From positions 1-7,517 of the forward strand of contig JAEWIK010000201.1 of the NCBI GenBank assembly GCA_023387135.1: 7,517 bases of DNA, read 5' to 3'. The position numbers and the translations under genes are program-made. Below are positions 6,581 through 7,517 of the stretch, in pieces (the stretch's first letter is position 1; every line of letters starts with the position of its first letter). The notes under the pieces were generated by a model, which ran no database searches, was not told the DNA's origin, and saw nothing but the letters and a program-made list of their open reading frames with translations. The DNA comes from Actinomycetes bacterium. GTDB taxonomy: Bacteria > Actinomycetota > Actinomycetes > Propionibacteriales > Propionibacteriaceae.

Positions 6581-7494
6581 GCGAGATCATCCGCCTTCTT
6601 CTGGAGCTTGAGCATGAAGTACGCCAGGATGCCGAGCACTATCAGCGTGAGCACCGCGGAGGCGGCGCCCGTCCCGAGGTTGCGGTAGATCGACTCGTCG
6701 AACGAGAAGATCATCAGGTTGCGCGCGTTGGCCGAGTTGTTGGTCAACAGGTACGGGGTCTCGTAGTCGTTGACCGACCAGATGGTCATGAGCACCCACA
6801 GGATCGAGCTCATGGGCAGGATCTGCGGGAACGTGATGTTCCAGAACCTCTTCCACTTGCTGGCGCCGTCGATGTCGGCGGCCTCCAGCAGGCTCTCGTC
6901 GAGGGATTGCAGGGTGGCCATCAGCGACACCAGCATGAACGGGAAGGACCGCCACGCCTTGGCGATGATCGTCGCGACGACGGTCGCCGTCGGATCGTTG
7001 AAGAAGTAGATCGGGTCCCCGCCGAAGAACATGATGACCTGGTTCACGGCGCCGTACTCGTCCTGCATCATCCAGCGCAGGGCCGTCATGCCGACGATCG
7101 GGGGCACCACCCACGGCAGGATCAGGCCCACACGCAGCAGCCCGCGCATGGGGATGTCGCGCACCAGCAGGAGCGCCAGGCCCAGGCCGAGCCCGTAGGA
7201 GAGCAGCACGCCACCGATGGCGAAGATCACCGAGAACTGGACGGCGTGCCAGAAGTCCGGGTCGGCGAAGATCTTCCCGAAGTTGTCGAGGCCCACCCAG
7301 CCCTGGGACGGTCGGGAGACCTTGCCCTTCTGGAAGCTGTAGGTGACGCCCTGGAGCATCGGGTAGAGCTGTGCGAGACCGAGCAGCAGGATCGACGGCA
7401 GCGTCAGGTAGATCGACAGGTTGCGATCACGTCTTGTCTGCAGATCGAGCACACGGGGTCTTCGCGTTGTCGCCACTGGCATCGCGACCGTCAT
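6577..7494 (-). CDS. Carbohydrate ABC transporter permease, MalF/CebF-like
   Basis: This 305-residue inner-membrane subunit is the first half of the CUT1-type importer channel. A basic N-terminus (R-R-P-R at 11-14, R-R-D-R at 21-24) leads into hydrophobic segments near 28-48, 86-111, 121-140, 170-192, 225-243 and 275-296. QLYPMLQGVTYSF (42-54) is the usual first-loop pattern of MalF-type subunits. The EAA loop is EAADIDG (204-210) through P223. The start at ATG 7494 is supported by AAGGAGA (7499-7505) 4 bases upstream; an in-frame ATG at 7482 lacks such support. A solute-binding protein gene is expected just past the right edge. No ATPase gene is present here, which fits actinobacterial systems that share MsiK. 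Sugar specificity is inferred only from the beta-glucosidase neighbours. Confidence 0.93.
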   Translation of the reverse strand: MTVAMPVATTRRPRVLDLQTRRDRNLSIYLTLPSILLLGLAQLYPMLQGVTYSFQKGKVSRPSQGWVGLDNFGKIFADPDFWHAVQFSVIFAIGGVLLSYGLGLGLALLLVRDIPMRGLLRVGLILPWVVPPIVGMTALRWMMQDEYGAVNQVIMFFGGDPIYFFNDPTATVVATIIAKAWRSFPFMLVSLMATLQSLDESLLEAADIDGASKWKRFWNITFPQILPMSSILWVLMTIWSVNDYETPYLLTNNSANARNLMIFSFDESIYRNLGTGAASAVLTLIVLGILAYFMLKLQKKADDLA

Positions 7495-7517
7495 CGTGTC
7501 TCCTTCGATGAGAGATG

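Overview
The window looks like chromosomal DNA of a high-GC Actinomycetota, judging by codons ending mostly in G or C, strong antisense shadow frames and actinobacterial-type sugar transport genes. The order or genus cannot be fixed from the sequence; Propionibacteriales or Micrococcales would fit. It is a beta-glucoside or cello-oligosaccharide uptake and breakdown locus, similar in content to the ceb/bgl loci of streptomycetes but with a different set of enzymes.

Layout. On the left (1-659, minus) is the N-terminal part of a GH1 beta-glucosidase that runs off the window. Positions 660-825 are a divergent control region. It holds a good minus-strand promoter whose -35/-10 spacer contains a 14-bp palindrome matching the CebR/LacI-type operator at 13 of 14 bases. 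Rightward from it runs an atypical SDR (NAD-dependent epimerase/dehydratase-like) gene (826-1812, plus). This gene converges on a minus-strand series that reads from right to left: MalF/CebF-type permease (7494-6577), MalG/CebG-type permease (6580-5741, 4-base ATGA overlap), GH3-PA14 beta-glucosidase (5654-3141) and Gfo/Idh/MocA oxidoreductase (2979-1894). The right edge cuts only 23 bases upstream of the first permease, so a solute-binding protein gene and the main promoter probably lie just outside.

How it works together. The two permeases would import an oligosaccharide or glycoside, with a binding protein and a shared MsiK-like ATPase, neither of which is in the window. The two beta-glucosidases show no signal peptide and would cleave the import in the cytoplasm. 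The two NAD(P)-type enzymes have no obvious place in plain cellobiose breakdown, which suggests that the true substrate, or a product, is a modified or oxidised glycoside; this is inference. A LacI-family repressor, encoded elsewhere, is expected to control at least the GH1 gene.

Non-coding structure: a strong hairpin lies between the second permease and the GH3 gene, with a possible competing arm close to the GH3 start. A GC-rich hairpin lies between the convergent genes. Weak hairpins lie in the 161-bp gap before the oxidoreductase gene. I saw no RNA genes, mobile elements or CRISPR arrays, and no clearly new system; the unexplained redox pair and the intercistronic hairpin are the parts most worth following.
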